Positions 52,051 through 60,799 of a stretch of DNA of 64,000 nt are shown piece after piece. Source of the DNA: Viridibacillus sp050278625 (lineage in GTDB: Bacteria > Bacillota > Bacilli > Bacillales_A > Planococcaceae). The DNA lies in contig NZ_JBNNTI010000010.1 in assembly GCF_050278625.1 (NCBI RefSeq), forward strand, positions 1-64,000, read 5' to 3'. Within the stretch, counting starts at the first letter, position 1. Every line of letters starts with the position of its first letter. Below the pieces are notes generated by a model. It did no database searches and was not told where the DNA came from. It worked only from the letters and a program-made list of their open reading frames with translations. Made by a program: the position numbers and the translations under genes.

Positions 52051-52533
52051 ATGTCAATGCAGCAATTATCTGTTGGGAATATGAATATGGAATTTGCAAA
52101 AGAAATATTAGGTTGGAGATATGCTGCCCCATATGATTTTTATAACAACGAATTAGATACAGAAGCATTAAATGAAATACTAGATAACCCATATTACTCC
52201 GTAGTCAATAATAGTGGAGAATTGGTAGGCTTTTTTTGTATTGGACAATCCGCACAAGTACCAAGTGGTTCACAGTTTGGTACCTATTCAGAAGAAATGA
52301 TTGATATCGGCATAGGGATGAAACCAGGATTAACAGGTAAAGGGTATGGTTCTACCTTCTTTTCATTTGTACTTAATCATATTCAAGGTGAAAACTGCAT
52401 ACCTATCCGCCTAACTGTTGCTAAATTTAATCATAGGGCTATTCATCTGTATGAAAAATTTGGTTTTGTTAGGTTTATGGAGTTTTGTAATAATTCAATT
52501 GAATTTATTGTAATGATTAAGAAAGATCTTTAA
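52051..52533 (+). CDS. GNAT N-acetyltransferase
   Basis: 160 aa. The motif region IDIGIGMKPGLTGKGYGSTF near residue 90 and VAKFNHRAIHLYEKFGFVRF define a GNAT fold. It differs clearly from the preceding acetyltransferase, so this is not a recent duplication. AGGGAG lies 5-6 bases before the ATG. Substrate unknown. Confidence 0.85.
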   Translation: MSMQQLSVGNMNMEFAKEILGWRYAAPYDFYNNELDTEALNEILDNPYYSVVNNSGELVGFFCIGQSAQVPSGSQFGTYSEEMIDIGIGMKPGLTGKGYGSTFFSFVLNHIQGENCIPIRLTVAKFNHRAIHLYEKFGFVRFMEFCNNSIEFIVMIKKDL

Positions 52534-52610
52534 CGGTTTTTCAACTAATAGTGGTGAGGGTCGAAAAAGAAATTAGTAATGATCAACTTTATTTCAGCTC
52601 TATACAGGAA

Positions 52611-52951
52611 TGAGTATTTCAGATTTGTGAGGGGTTACCGGGTATAGCTCATGATTACCAAGTAGATTGGCAAGCTGATCGTTACATGTAGGTGGGAAGA
52701 TGTTTGCGATGTTAGGAGGAGATTCTGAAAGAAAGCCTATTATAATTTTAAAATGTGAACCTAATCGTGCTGTTGAGTTACGTGAGACTTATGAGGGCAT
52801 TATCCCAGGGTATTATATGAATAAAACACATTGGAATTCATTATATTTGGAATCAGATTTACCTCTTGAGTTATTTGAGAATCTAATTTTACATTCATAT
52901 AATTTAGTTTTTGAAAAATTAACTAAGAAGGCCCAAAAAGAAATTCATTAG
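52611..52951 (+). pseudogene. Frameshifted MmcQ/YjbR family protein
   Basis: The frame 52700-52951 (MFAMLGGDSERKPIIILKCE, IPGYYMNKTHWNSLYLESD) is the C-terminal two thirds of a YjbR protein. The missing N-terminus lies upstream in other frames: MSISDL from ATG 52611, then CEGLPGIAHDYQVDWQADRYM from about 52629 to 52690. Single-base shifts near 52628 and 52690 (TACATGTAGGTGGG) break it. Reassembled, it would have about 113 residues, the normal length. YjbR proteins are DNA-binding-like and of unknown role. Confidence 0.75.
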
Positions 52952-53030
52952 AGAAAGGATAATTTCCTTATAAGTATTTAATAAACACACCAAAATGGCG
53001 AGTAAACTAGAATAGTATGTCTACAGTTTG

Positions 53031-53064
53031 AAGTGACTTCTCATTGAGAAAAGTCACTTTTTAT
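53031..53064 (+). terminator. Terminator of the YjbR relic
   Basis: AAGTGACTTCTC (53031-53042) pairs with GAAAAGTCACTT (53048-53059), 11 of 12 positions, followed by a T-rich tail. Confidence 0.7.
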
Positions 53065-53134
53065 TTGTAAAAAAATTTTTATTTACTTTTCTAAAACTTG
53101 GGAGTAATATTACATCAGTTTCAAATTTCTAAAT

Positions 53135-53337
53135 CGCTGAAGTGAAATACACGGGGGAACCATTTTGTGGATTGCAATGTAATCCTAGGGGTGAATTCTT
53201 TGAAGAAGGAAGGGCTACTCAAGGCCCGAATCCGACAGCTAACCTCGTAAGCGTTATATGAGAAGGAAGGTGGAGCTTGTTAGACAGAAATCCTAATGTC
53301 TACAGGTCTATTTGTTGATGACCTGTGGGCTTTTTTT
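53135..53337 (+). promoter_or_regulatory. c-di-AMP (ydaO-type) riboswitch with terminator
   Basis: The leader has the conserved blocks of the ydaO/yuaA class: CGGGGGAACCA (about 53151), TAGGGGTGAATTC (about 53187), GGGCTACTCAAGGCCCGAAT and CCGACAGCTAACCTCGTAAG. A terminator follows: an 11-bp stem (53298-53308 with 53320-53330) and seven T residues, 42 bases before the kimA start. Known logic: c-di-AMP, made when potassium is plentiful, favours termination and shuts off potassium uptake. Confidence 0.93.
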
Positions 53338-53378
53338 ATTCACTAAAAGTAGAAAATCCTCTAGATTGGGTGAGAAAT

Positions 53379-55205
53379 ATGAAAGCGTCATTGAAAAGAT
53401 TGTTGATTGGTAAACCTTTAAAATCAACTGAATTGGGTGAACAAAGGTTAAATAAAACGAAAGCATTGGCGATTCTTTCTTCGGATGCTTTATCATCTGT
53501 TGCGTATGGTCCTGAGCAGATATTGATCGTTTTAGTGACAGTTGGAGCAACTGCTTTATGGTATTCAATACCCATTGCATTTGGTGTTATCATTCTTTTA
53601 ACAGCACTTATTCTATCATACCGTCAAATTATTTATGCTTATCCTCAAGGGGGAGGAGCTTATGTTGTATCGAGAGAAAATCTCGGAGTTAATCCAGGTC
53701 TTGTTGCTGGAGGTTCATTACTAGTTGATTATATATTGACGGTAGCTGTTAGCGTATCTGCTGGAACGGATGCTATAACATCAGCGCTTCCAAGCCTTCA
53801 TGATTATAATGTAGAGATTGCCATTGTATTCGTTATTTTATTAACGATTTTAAATTTAAGAGGCGTGACGGAATCAGCATCTGTTTTAGCATATCCCGTG
53901 TACTTATTTGTGTTAGCTTTATTTATCTTAATTGGTGTAGGAATCTTTAATGTAGTGACAGGTAATGTATCACCGAGCTTGCATACATCAATTGGTACGC
54001 CTGTCGCAGGACTTAGCTTGTTTATATTTTTAAAGGCTTTTGCTTCAGGTAGTTCTGCTTTAACAGGTGTCGAAGCAATTTCAAATGCCATTCCAAATTT
54101 TAAAGAACCTGCACCAGTAAATGCAGCGAAAACTTTAATGGCTATGGGTGGATTATTGGCTGTTTTATTTTCAGGGATTGTTTTCCTGTCTTATTATTAC
54201 GGCATTGTACCAAGCGCGACATCAACTGTTGTTTCCCAAATCGCTGAAGCGAGCTTTGGGCGCAATATAATTTATTATTTCATTCAAGGGACAACAGCAT
54301 TAATATTGGTGCTAGCTGCTAATACAGGATATTCTGCATTCCCATTACTAGCTGTGAATCTATCAAAAGATAAATTTATTCCGAGAATGTTTCAAGTTAG
54401 AGGAGATCGTTTAGGGTATTCTAATGGAATAATTTTATTGAGTTTGGCAGCAATTCTATTAATCATCGTTTTTAATGGCACTACAGAGAATTTAATTCCG
54501 CTCTATGCTGTTGGGGTGTTTATTCCTTTCACCTTGTCTCAAACAGGAATGATTGTAAAGTGGATAAGAGAAAAACCTCAAGGCTGGGTACCAAAATTAA
54601 TCATCAATTCAGTTGGTGCGATAATTTCATTTGTTGTAACGATTGTGTTTTTTGTGACAAAGCTTTCAGAAGTCTGGCCAGTCTTTGTATTCTTACCAAT
54701 CATTATCTTTGCTTTCCATCGTATTAAAAAACATTATGATTCAGTTGGGCCACAGCTCAGATTAGTAGCAGATGAACAAATTCCACCGATTGAGGGGAAT
54801 GTTATTATTGTTCCTGTCGCAGGTCTTACGAAGGTTGTAAGAAATTCATTAAATTATGCTAAATCATTATCAGCTGATCAAATCATTGCGGTTTATATTG
54901 CATTTGAAAGAGAGGATACGAAAAAGTTTGAGGAGCAGTGGAAGAAGTGGCAGCCTGATGTGAAGTTGGTGACATTGTACTCGCCTTATCGCAGTATTGT
55001 GCAACCACTAACAAAATTCATAGACAAAGCTGAAAGACTTGCTAGCAAGTCGAACTATCAAGTTTCTGTTGTGATTCCACAATTTTTGCCTAAGAAAGGT
55101 TGGCATAATATTCTTCACAACCAATCGAGTCTATTAATACACACGTCTTTACTATATCGAAGAAATGTAGTTCTAATCACAGTTCCATTCCATTTGCAAA
55201 AATAA
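53379..55205 (+). CDS. kimA: Potassium importer KimA (YdaO), APC family
   Basis: 608 aa, one residue from the B. subtilis protein's length. Twelve helices and a C-terminal cytoplasmic domain. Segments shared with KimA include LIGKPLKS, LAILSSDALSSVAYGPEQIL, YRQIIYAYPQGGGAYVVS, TGVEAISNAIPNF, LILVLAANTGYSAFPLLAVN and, near the end, HNILHNQSSLLI. KimA is a high-affinity proton-coupled potassium importer that binds c-di-AMP. ATG 53379 is chosen, after GGGTGAG; the open frame to 53325 runs into the riboswitch terminator. Confidence 0.96.
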   Translation: MKASLKRLLIGKPLKSTELGEQRLNKTKALAILSSDALSSVAYGPEQILIVLVTVGATALWYSIPIAFGVIILLTALILSYRQIIYAYPQGGGAYVVSRENLGVNPGLVAGGSLLVDYILTVAVSVSAGTDAITSALPSLHDYNVEIAIVFVILLTILNLRGVTESASVLAYPVYLFVLALFILIGVGIFNVVTGNVSPSLHTSIGTPVAGLSLFIFLKAFASGSSALTGVEAISNAIPNFKEPAPVNAAKTLMAMGGLLAVLFSGIVFLSYYYGIVPSATSTVVSQIAEASFGRNIIYYFIQGTTALILVLAANTGYSAFPLLAVNLSKDKFIPRMFQVRGDRLGYSNGIILLSLAAILLIIVFNGTTENLIPLYAVGVFIPFTLSQTGMIVKWIREKPQGWVPKLIINSVGAIISFVVTIVFFVTKLSEVWPVFVFLPIIIFAFHRIKKHYDSVGPQLRLVADEQIPPIEGNVIIVPVAGLTKVVRNSLNYAKSLSADQIIAVYIAFEREDTKKFEEQWKKWQPDVKLVTLYSPYRSIVQPLTKFIDKAERLASKSNYQVSVVIPQFLPKKGWHNILHNQSSLLIHTSLLYRRNVVLITVPFHLQK

Positions 55206-55260
55206 AGGAGGATGTTATAAAGTTTTACCGAATATATAATACACTTAGTATATATGTAAT

Positions 55261-55296
55261 AAAGCCCTGTATTTAATTACAGGGCTTTAATTTTTC
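55261..55296 (+). terminator. Terminator of kimA
   Basis: AAAGCCCTGTA (55261-55271) pairs with TACAGGGCTTT (55278-55288), followed by AATTTTTC. Confidence 0.8.
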
Positions 55297-55339
55297 TTAC
55301 AAATATACTTTGATTAAAGACACGAATAAAGGAGATTCT

Positions 55340-55864
55340 ATGATCATTTTAATTAATGGCGCATTTGGTGTTGGAAAAACAAGTGTTTCTGAAAAATTGC
55401 ATACGAATTTAGAAGAGAGTATTATTTTTGACCCGGAAGAAGTAGGGTTTATGCTTAGAAATATTTTGCCTAACAATATTAAGAAAATAGAGGCACCTAG
55501 TGGAGATTTTCAAGATTTTATATTGTGGAGAAAGTTAGTTGTGGAAACAGCGAAAGGTCTTCATAATCAATATGGGAAGACATTGATTGTTCCTATGACT
55601 ATTAGAAACTTTGAATATTTTACTGAGATTATGGAAGGCTTACATATAGTAGATAAGGAAGTGTATCATTTTTGTTTAACAGCCACCAAAGCGACGATTC
55701 ATAACCGACTGTTAGAGCGGGGGGAAGTTGAAGGGAATTGGTGTTTTCAGCAAACAGATAAATGTTTAGCAGCATACGAAAACAATGACTTCTCACATTA
55801 TATTAATACTGAAGATAAGAATTTAACTGACATAATTAAAGAAATTGTTGAGAAGTTAAATTAG
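55340..55864 (+). CDS. TmrB-like P-loop protein (tunicamycin-resistance type)
   Basis: 174 aa. P-loop INGAFGVGKTS at residues 5-15, then SIIFDPEEVGFMLRNILP, FQDFILWRKL, KTLIVPMTIRNFEYFTEIM and RLLERGEVEGNWCFQQTDKC match the layout of B. subtilis TmrB, a membrane-associated ATP-binding protein that gives tunicamycin resistance. It is slightly shorter at the C-terminus and lacks TmrB's amphipathic tail, so resistance should not be assumed. AAAGGAG lies 6 bases before ATG 55340; 55310 is rejected. Confidence 0.8.
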   Translation: MIILINGAFGVGKTSVSEKLHTNLEESIIFDPEEVGFMLRNILPNNIKKIEAPSGDFQDFILWRKLVVETAKGLHNQYGKTLIVPMTIRNFEYFTEIMEGLHIVDKEVYHFCLTATKATIHNRLLERGEVEGNWCFQQTDKCLAAYENNDFSHYINTEDKNLTDIIKEIVEKLN

Positions 55865-55903
55865 CCTTTATATATGAATATGAATTAATAAGGGGCAGAT
55901 TTT

Positions 55904-56323
55904 GTGGGAATTCAAGGTATAAACCATCTATTATTTTCTGTTTCGAATTTAGAAAAGTCCATTGAATTTTATCAAAACGTATTTGATGCAAAGTTATTAA
56001 TAAAGGGTCGTTCCACAGCATATTTTGATGTCTGTGGTATATGGCTAGCATTAAATGCAGAAGAAGATATTCCGCGCAATGAAATACATAAATCATATAC
56101 TCATATTGCCTTTTCAATAAAGGAATCAGATTTTGATACCATGTATGAAAAACTGGATAATTTAAATGTAAATATATTATCAGGGCGACAAAGGAATCAA
56201 CGAGATAAGAAATCTATCTATTTTACCGATTTAGATGGCCATAAGTTCGAATTTCATACAGGTACTTTACAAGACAGAATGAATTATTATAGGCAAGATA
56301 AAGAGCATATGGAGTTTTATTAA
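55904..56323 (+). CDS. fosB: Metallothiol transferase FosB
   Basis: 139 aa, the usual length. A VOC-fold enzyme that inactivates fosfomycin by adding bacillithiol, using a divalent metal. Metal ligands are visible: His8 in GINHLLFSVSNLEKSIEFYQ, His in HKSYTHIAFSI and Glu in DGHKFEFHTGTLQDRMNYYR. Alignment by eye with B. cereus/B. subtilis FosB is continuous. GTG start, with AAGGGGC upstream. Its last base is shared with the start of the phosphatase gene. Confidence 0.93.
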   Translation: MGIQGINHLLFSVSNLEKSIEFYQNVFDAKLLIKGRSTAYFDVCGIWLALNAEEDIPRNEIHKSYTHIAFSIKESDFDTMYEKLDNLNVNILSGRQRNQRDKKSIYFTDLDGHKFEFHTGTLQDRMNYYRQDKEHMEFY

Positions 56324-56874
56324 TGACAACTAATGTTTACTTTATAAGACATGCGCATTCAGTATATACACCAGATGAATTATCACGACCATTATCCGAA
56401 AAAGGGCTGAGGGAAGCTAAGAGCATTTTAGAAAAGCTTAAATTAGAAAAAATTGATACATTCATATCTAGCCCCTATAGAAGAGCAGTCCAAACAATTG
56501 AGCCTCTAGCAAAATATCATAGTGTTGAAATTATGCTAGATGAGGCTTTTCAAGAGCGTAAATTGGCTCAAGGGGAAGTAAAAGATTTTACTGCAGTAAT
56601 AGCAAAAGTTTGGCAAAAACCAGATTTTGCATTTGATGGAGGAGAATCGAATCAAGATGCTCAGGCCAGAGGTATAAAAGGTTTAATGAATGTTTTACAT
56701 ACCTATCAAGATAATAATATTATGATTGGTACACATGGGAATTTGATGGTACTAATTATGAATTATTTTGATCCAAAATATGATTTTGAATTTTGGAAGG
56801 AGCTCCAAATGCCGGATATCTATAAGTTGTCTTTTGAAGGTAAGAAGTTAATGGAGATAGAACATATTCATTAG
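56323..56874 (+). CDS. Histidine phosphatase (phosphoglycerate mutase-like)
   Basis: 183 aa. The catalytic RHAHS motif (residues 9-13), ISSPYRRAVQTIEPLAKY with the second Arg, EAFQERKLAQGE and GTHGNLMVLI with the second His define the branch-2-like histidine phosphatase fold. Substrate unknown. The ATG overlaps the fosB stop by one base, so the genes are translationally coupled. Confidence 0.9.
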   Translation: MTTNVYFIRHAHSVYTPDELSRPLSEKGLREAKSILEKLKLEKIDTFISSPYRRAVQTIEPLAKYHSVEIMLDEAFQERKLAQGEVKDFTAVIAKVWQKPDFAFDGGESNQDAQARGIKGLMNVLHTYQDNNIMIGTHGNLMVLIMNYFDPKYDFEFWKELQMPDIYKLSFEGKKLMEIEHIH

Positions 56875-56931
56875 AGCGTTCTTCAATTAATTTGTATTTC
56901 ATAATTCATATTTTGAGAGGGAGATTAGTAG

Positions 56932-57774
56932 ATGAGGATAATTGATACGACTGAATATTTTTTAGAAAATTATAAGCCCACGAGTAGATTTTTAAAAAGC
57001 TACTACGATAAGTATCCTGAAATATTTCAAGAGTATTTTTTGTATCACTGCAAAAATACAGAAGAACGCCATTTGCTATCGATAAGTAAATATGAACATC
57101 ATTTCGAGCACATTAGATTAGTTAGAAAAAGAATTGTTTCTATTATTGAGAGAATAGAATTAAGCTATAAAGAAAAATATGACGTAGAGTATCCGATAGA
57201 TGTAAACCTACTAATTGGTGGTTATGGTTCGAATGCTTATACATATAGAGAAATTATTCCTAACATTAGTTTCGCGCTAGAGAAATTATCTCCAGAAATT
57301 AATCATTTGGAATATATCGTGGCACACGAGTTTGGCCATGCAACTCATAATATTATCTCAGATAGGAATAAAATCGATTGGAACAAAATAGATTGGATCA
57401 GTCCTCTCACCTGGCTAAACCAAGAAGGCGCTGCTACGCATTTATCTCGCCAAGCCGTTACAAACCTATTTCCTCATCAGTATTTTTCTTACGATGAGGA
57501 TGGAGAAGAGTGGTTATTATTTGCTCAGGCGAATTATGCCGACATTAAAAGGGCATTTCTTGAAGATTATCAACAACTAAACTCCAACGAATTGTTTTAC
57601 GAGTGGTTTTCTATTAATGGTGGGAAGAAATTCAAACACACGCGTCTGGGGTACTTTTTAGCAGATGATTTCTTTCAAAAGCAGGTAGCCTCTTTAGGAG
57701 AAATAGGAGCAATTATTGCTTGGGGTCGAGATGATTTTACACAAATGGTTGAGAAATGGTTACATGAATTATAG
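56932..57774 (+). CDS. HEXXH zincin-like protein, uncharacterised
   Basis: 280 aa, no signal peptide. Residues 140-150 hold VAHEFGHATHN, a zinc-peptidase HEXXH motif. Further on, LNQEGAATHLSRQ places a Glu about 30 residues later, as in gluzincins. An N-terminal helical region and a C-terminal ending (GYFLADDFFQK, IIAWGRDDFTQMVEKWLHEL) complete it. The layout recalls DUF2268-type predicted zinc proteases. Whether it is active is not known. GAGAGGGAG precedes the ATG. Confidence 0.75.
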   Translation: MRIIDTTEYFLENYKPTSRFLKSYYDKYPEIFQEYFLYHCKNTEERHLLSISKYEHHFEHIRLVRKRIVSIIERIELSYKEKYDVEYPIDVNLLIGGYGSNAYTYREIIPNISFALEKLSPEINHLEYIVAHEFGHATHNIISDRNKIDWNKIDWISPLTWLNQEGAATHLSRQAVTNLFPHQYFSYDEDGEEWLLFAQANYADIKRAFLEDYQQLNSNELFYEWFSINGGKKFKHTRLGYFLADDFFQKQVASLGEIGAIIAWGRDDFTQMVEKWLHEL

Positions 57775-57821
57775 GGTTGTAATAACAGGAATATCATTTA
57801 TGTACATAACAAGTTTCACAT

Positions 57822-57860
57822 AAGTCACTTATCAATAATTGAATGATAGGTGGCTTTTTA
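57822..57860 (+). terminator. Terminator of the FosB-phosphatase-zincin group
   Basis: AAGTCACTTATCA (57822-57834) pairs with TGATAGGTGGCTT (57844-57856) using G-U pairs, followed by TTT. Confidence 0.65.
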
Positions 57861-57936
57861 ATTTCTAATGCAGCTGTTTCATTGTTCATGGCATAATGTA
57901 CACAGTGACAAATGAAGGTAGTTTATGGAGGATGTT

Positions 57937-58776
57937 ATGGATTTAAAGAAGATTTTAATAGATTGGGTATCGATGTCCATATTAGAACGTAAAGCTTTGA
58001 TTGCTAAGCAAGGTGATGAGTTGCTTTCAAATATGCTACAGGAAATTGGTGCTGTAGATGCTGAACTACGTGATCAGTTGATTTATAGAACATTTATGGA
58101 GATGCTTGGAGACCGGTTATTAACACATGAGCAAATGCATTTTTTGTTTAGAGAGTGTGTATCGGAGAAATATTTGTTTTTCCAGGTAGGTGATGAGCAG
58201 AGTGATACAGTGTTAACGCGTTCATTTACAGCGCTATTATTAACAGGTATTTTAACAACGGATGCAGAATTAGGGTTCTTACCTAATGAGGAGTTAGCTA
58301 CATATTTAGAGAAAAGCGGTTACTATTTACAAAGAGAACGCGATATTCGAGGGTTTATAGATGGCAAGGGATGGGCACACAGTATTGCACATGGTGCTGA
58401 TTTAGCTGCTGCAACAGTTCGTCATCCAGCCTTTGAACTACGTATGGCACCACCAATACTACAAGCAATAAAAGAATGCCTTTGGAAAAATGCTGTTTAT
58501 GTAGATGATGAAGAAGAGCGTTTAATCGTAGTGATTGAAGCAATGATGGAAAAAGGTGTTCCAGAAGAGGTGCTTATTGAATGGGCAGAGCAGGTCTTTG
58601 ATAAGTTAGATCATCATCTATATAGCAGAGGATATGATCAGTCGTATTTTAAAGCGAGGACTTGCACACTCCATTTTATGAAAACATTATATTTTGCATT
58701 GAAAATTAAAAAGATTATGCCGAAATTAGAAGGAGTTGTATATATGAATATTGCTAAACATTTTAAATTGGGTTAA
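57937..58776 (+). CDS. DUF2785 family protein
   Basis: 279 aa, all helical, HEAT-like. The family core IDGKGWAHSIAHGADLAAAT lies near residue 148, with GDRLLTHEQMHFLFRECVS earlier. Cytoplasmic; function unknown. ATG 57937 is preferred because GGAGG lies 5 bases before it; ATG 57925 precedes that site. Single gene. At 58797-58886 there is a 29-codon stretch (YGEAAKIESEDQQQF) that may be debris of another gene. Confidence 0.82.
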   Translation: MDLKKILIDWVSMSILERKALIAKQGDELLSNMLQEIGAVDAELRDQLIYRTFMEMLGDRLLTHEQMHFLFRECVSEKYLFFQVGDEQSDTVLTRSFTALLLTGILTTDAELGFLPNEELATYLEKSGYYLQRERDIRGFIDGKGWAHSIAHGADLAAATVRHPAFELRMAPPILQAIKECLWKNAVYVDDEEERLIVVIEAMMEKGVPEEVLIEWAEQVFDKLDHHLYSRGYDQSYFKARTCTLHFMKTLYFALKIKKIMPKLEGVVYMNIAKHFKLG

Positions 58777-59116
58777 GTAAAAAAGGTCATTTTTAATGTA
58801 TGGTGAAGCTGCTAAAATCGAATCAGAAGATCAACAACAGTTTATATTTATATTTTTAACAGAAAGTGAATTAATAGTTAAGTAATATTTACCCTTTAGA
58901 TTTCTAAATCTAAAGGGTATTTTTTATTTAAGTAGAATAGTAATTATAAGATTTACAAAGTAGAGGAAGTGTAAAATTATAAAATGTATTTACTACTTTC
59001 AAGAGCAGGAACATATTTAATTGCCTAAAATGTTCTGCAGAAATCAAATCGTTATTTGTCTTATATATTATGGTGTTAAGGCGTTAGTCATGCACTTTTT
59101 GAAGGACGGGGGATGA
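58777..59116. other. Intergenic region with terminator
   Basis: Holds the hairpin at 58891-58926 and the leader of the lipoprotein gene. No other gene is supported beyond the 29-codon stretch noted above. Confidence 0.4.
58891..58926 (+). terminator. Intrinsic terminator
   Basis: ACCCTTTAGATTT (58891-58903) and AAATCTAAAGGGT (58906-58918) form a near-continuous palindrome followed by ATTTTTTATTT. It lies 115 bases after the DUF2785 stop. Confidence 0.75.
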
Positions 59117-59767
59117 ATGAGCGCATTAAAAAGAAGGGCAGCATTAATAGGCTGTATATTAATACTTTGTGCTTGTAGTATTGAAGAAAAAGCTATTGAT
59201 AAACTGAGTGAACAGCAAGTTATGTTTACGGAAAAGAATACGATGGAATATCCTAAGTTAACAGTAAGGGAGAAAACTATATTAGAAAGAACTACGGGAC
59301 TATATCTCATTTATGAATATCAAATAGACAAATCCTACAATCACTTAAAGTTATGGGTTGAGGCATATGAAAAGGGGAAATTAGCCGAGTCCGAAGTTTT
59401 ACTACTTAACTCTGAAGTCGAAGGCAGTGGTACCATCATTCTGAATACAATTAAAAAAGTAGATACCATTACGGACAATATATTAAATTTGAGTGTGACT
59501 TCTGGAAATGGGAGTAACTCAAGTAGTATAAGAACCCGGCTACCAAATATGGTATCTGATCAAACTTTCACCGTATGGAAAAGTACAATTGCGGATCAGA
59601 AAAATATTGAGTCAGAAATGATATTAGGTTATATGATTTATGGACATTCTAATGAAACAGAGCCTTACAATTATGAGAAACTTAGCGAGAATCCTGAAAA
59701 AATAATCAAAGAGCTATCTGGTTATAAAGAAGTTTATGTCGTAAAAAGCAAATTTATAAAAAAGTAA
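59117..59767 (+). CDS. Lipoprotein, unknown family
   Basis: 216 aa. Short signal RRAALIGCILILCAC with a lipobox (LCAC, Cys20). The mature part begins SIEEKAIDKLSEQQVMFTEK and is hydrophilic, with a long helical stretch (LKLWVEAYEKGKLAESEVLL) and a mixed C-terminal half (NIESEMILGYMIYGHSNETE). Anchored outside the membrane. No family recognised. GGGGGATG precedes the ATG. Confidence 0.7.
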   Translation: MSALKRRAALIGCILILCACSIEEKAIDKLSEQQVMFTEKNTMEYPKLTVREKTILERTTGLYLIYEYQIDKSYNHLKLWVEAYEKGKLAESEVLLLNSEVEGSGTIILNTIKKVDTITDNILNLSVTSGNGSNSSSIRTRLPNMVSDQTFTVWKSTIADQKNIESEMILGYMIYGHSNETEPYNYEKLSENPEKIIKELSGYKEVYVVKSKFIKK

Positions 59768-59784
59768 AAATAAAGTCAATAGTA

Positions 59785-60109
59785 AAGGCGACACAGTATT
59801 AAACTGTGTCGCGCAAGACTGTAGACAAACTCGAAAAAATGAGTTTTCTACAGTCTATTTATTTTTATACATTTTCCGAAGCTTACCCGCGAGCGCCGAG
59901 GCGCTTCGACGCTACGCCCCTGCAGAGTCTCGTATGTTTCGCTTTTTGCAGGAGTCGTGCGGACGCTTCTCCAAATCTTAGAAGTGTAAAAATTGGCACT
60001 CGTAGTGTACTACTCTCAATAATAAGAAACAAGGAGGCAGTTGGAATGAACCCAATCAACTGCCTTTTGTCATCAATCTGAGGCCACTCAGTACTGAACT
60101 GTGTAGCTC
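59785..60109. repeat. Composite hairpin/GC-rich repeat element
   Basis: Two related 30-base palindromic boxes, 59785-59814 and 60080-60109 (about 22 of 30 identical), bracket three other structures. These are a 16-bp hairpin at 59816-59856 (AGACTGTAGACAAACTC with GAGTTTTCTACAGTCT), a block of about 90 bases at 59880-59970 that is near 60% G+C against a third elsewhere, and a 9-bp hairpin at 60035-60065. There is no coding capacity. It resembles dispersed non-autonomous repeat elements of Bacillales. Confidence 0.5.
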
Positions 60110-60112
60110 TTT

Positions 60113-60799
60113 TTATGTTGTTCTTAATGCCAACTGTCCATTCTTCATTTCATAGATTTTATCGCAATAAGATAAAATACTTTCATCGTGTGTCACCATC
60201 ACAGCTGCTTTACTTTTTTCCTTTACCTCTTTTGCAATGAGTGCAACGATTTCGTTACTACGCTCAGAATCAAGGCTAGCAGTTGGTTCATCAGCAAGGA
60301 TAATATCGGGATTGTTCATAAATGAGCGTGCAATCGCGACACGTTGTTTTTCACCACCAGATAGATGCTGTACAAAGTGATTTGCGCGATGAGCAAGACC
60401 CACTGATTCTAATAATTCATCTGCTCTTTGTTGTGCTTCCTTATTCCAAGAGCCTGCAAGTTCAGCTACTAATTTAAGTTGATCTTTTACCTTTAAATAA
60501 GGAACTAGATTAGAAGCTTGGAATATATAGCCGATTGAACGTAAGCGTACTTCTGCTTTTTGTGTGTCGTTATAGTGTGCTATATTTTCACCGTTAACGA
60601 TCATTTCTCCGCCATCTGGGCTCAGAAGTGCGCCCGCAATAGATAGTACTGTACTTTTACCTGAACCTGATGGACCGAGTATAGCAATAAGCTCACCTTT
60701 AATTGCTTGGAAATTGAGGTCGTGTAAAATCTCAATTTCCTGTTCACCGTCTTGAAATACTTTACGAATATTTTTTAGTTCTAACGGAATTTTAGCCAT
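60113..60799 (-). CDS. hrtA: Haem exporter ATPase HrtA-like
   Basis: 228 aa MacB/LolD-type ATPase. Walker A GPSGSGKST near residue 41, Q-loop FQASNLVPYL, signature LSGGEKQRVAIA, Walker B DIILADEPTASLD and H-loop VTHD are intact. It overlaps hrtB by 1 base. With the HssRS two-component genes directly upstream and an HssR-type operator before hrtB, it is assigned to the HrtAB haem-detoxification transporter. Haem as cargo is inferred from this context. Confidence 0.88.
   Translation of the reverse strand: MAKIPLELKNIRKVFQDGEQEIEILHDLNFQAIKGELIAILGPSGSGKSTVLSIAGALLSPDGGEMIVNGENIAHYNDTQKAEVRLRSIGYIFQASNLVPYLKVKDQLKLVAELAGSWNKEAQQRADELLESVGLAHRANHFVQHLSGGEKQRVAIARSFMNNPDIILADEPTASLDSERSNEIVALIAKEVKEKSKAAVMVTHDESILSYCDKIYEMKNGQLALRTT

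Noticed and set aside
59806..60081. 91-aa open frame inside the GC-rich element
   Set aside because: It runs through hairpins, has no ribosome binding site and an irregular composition; better explained as a repeat element.
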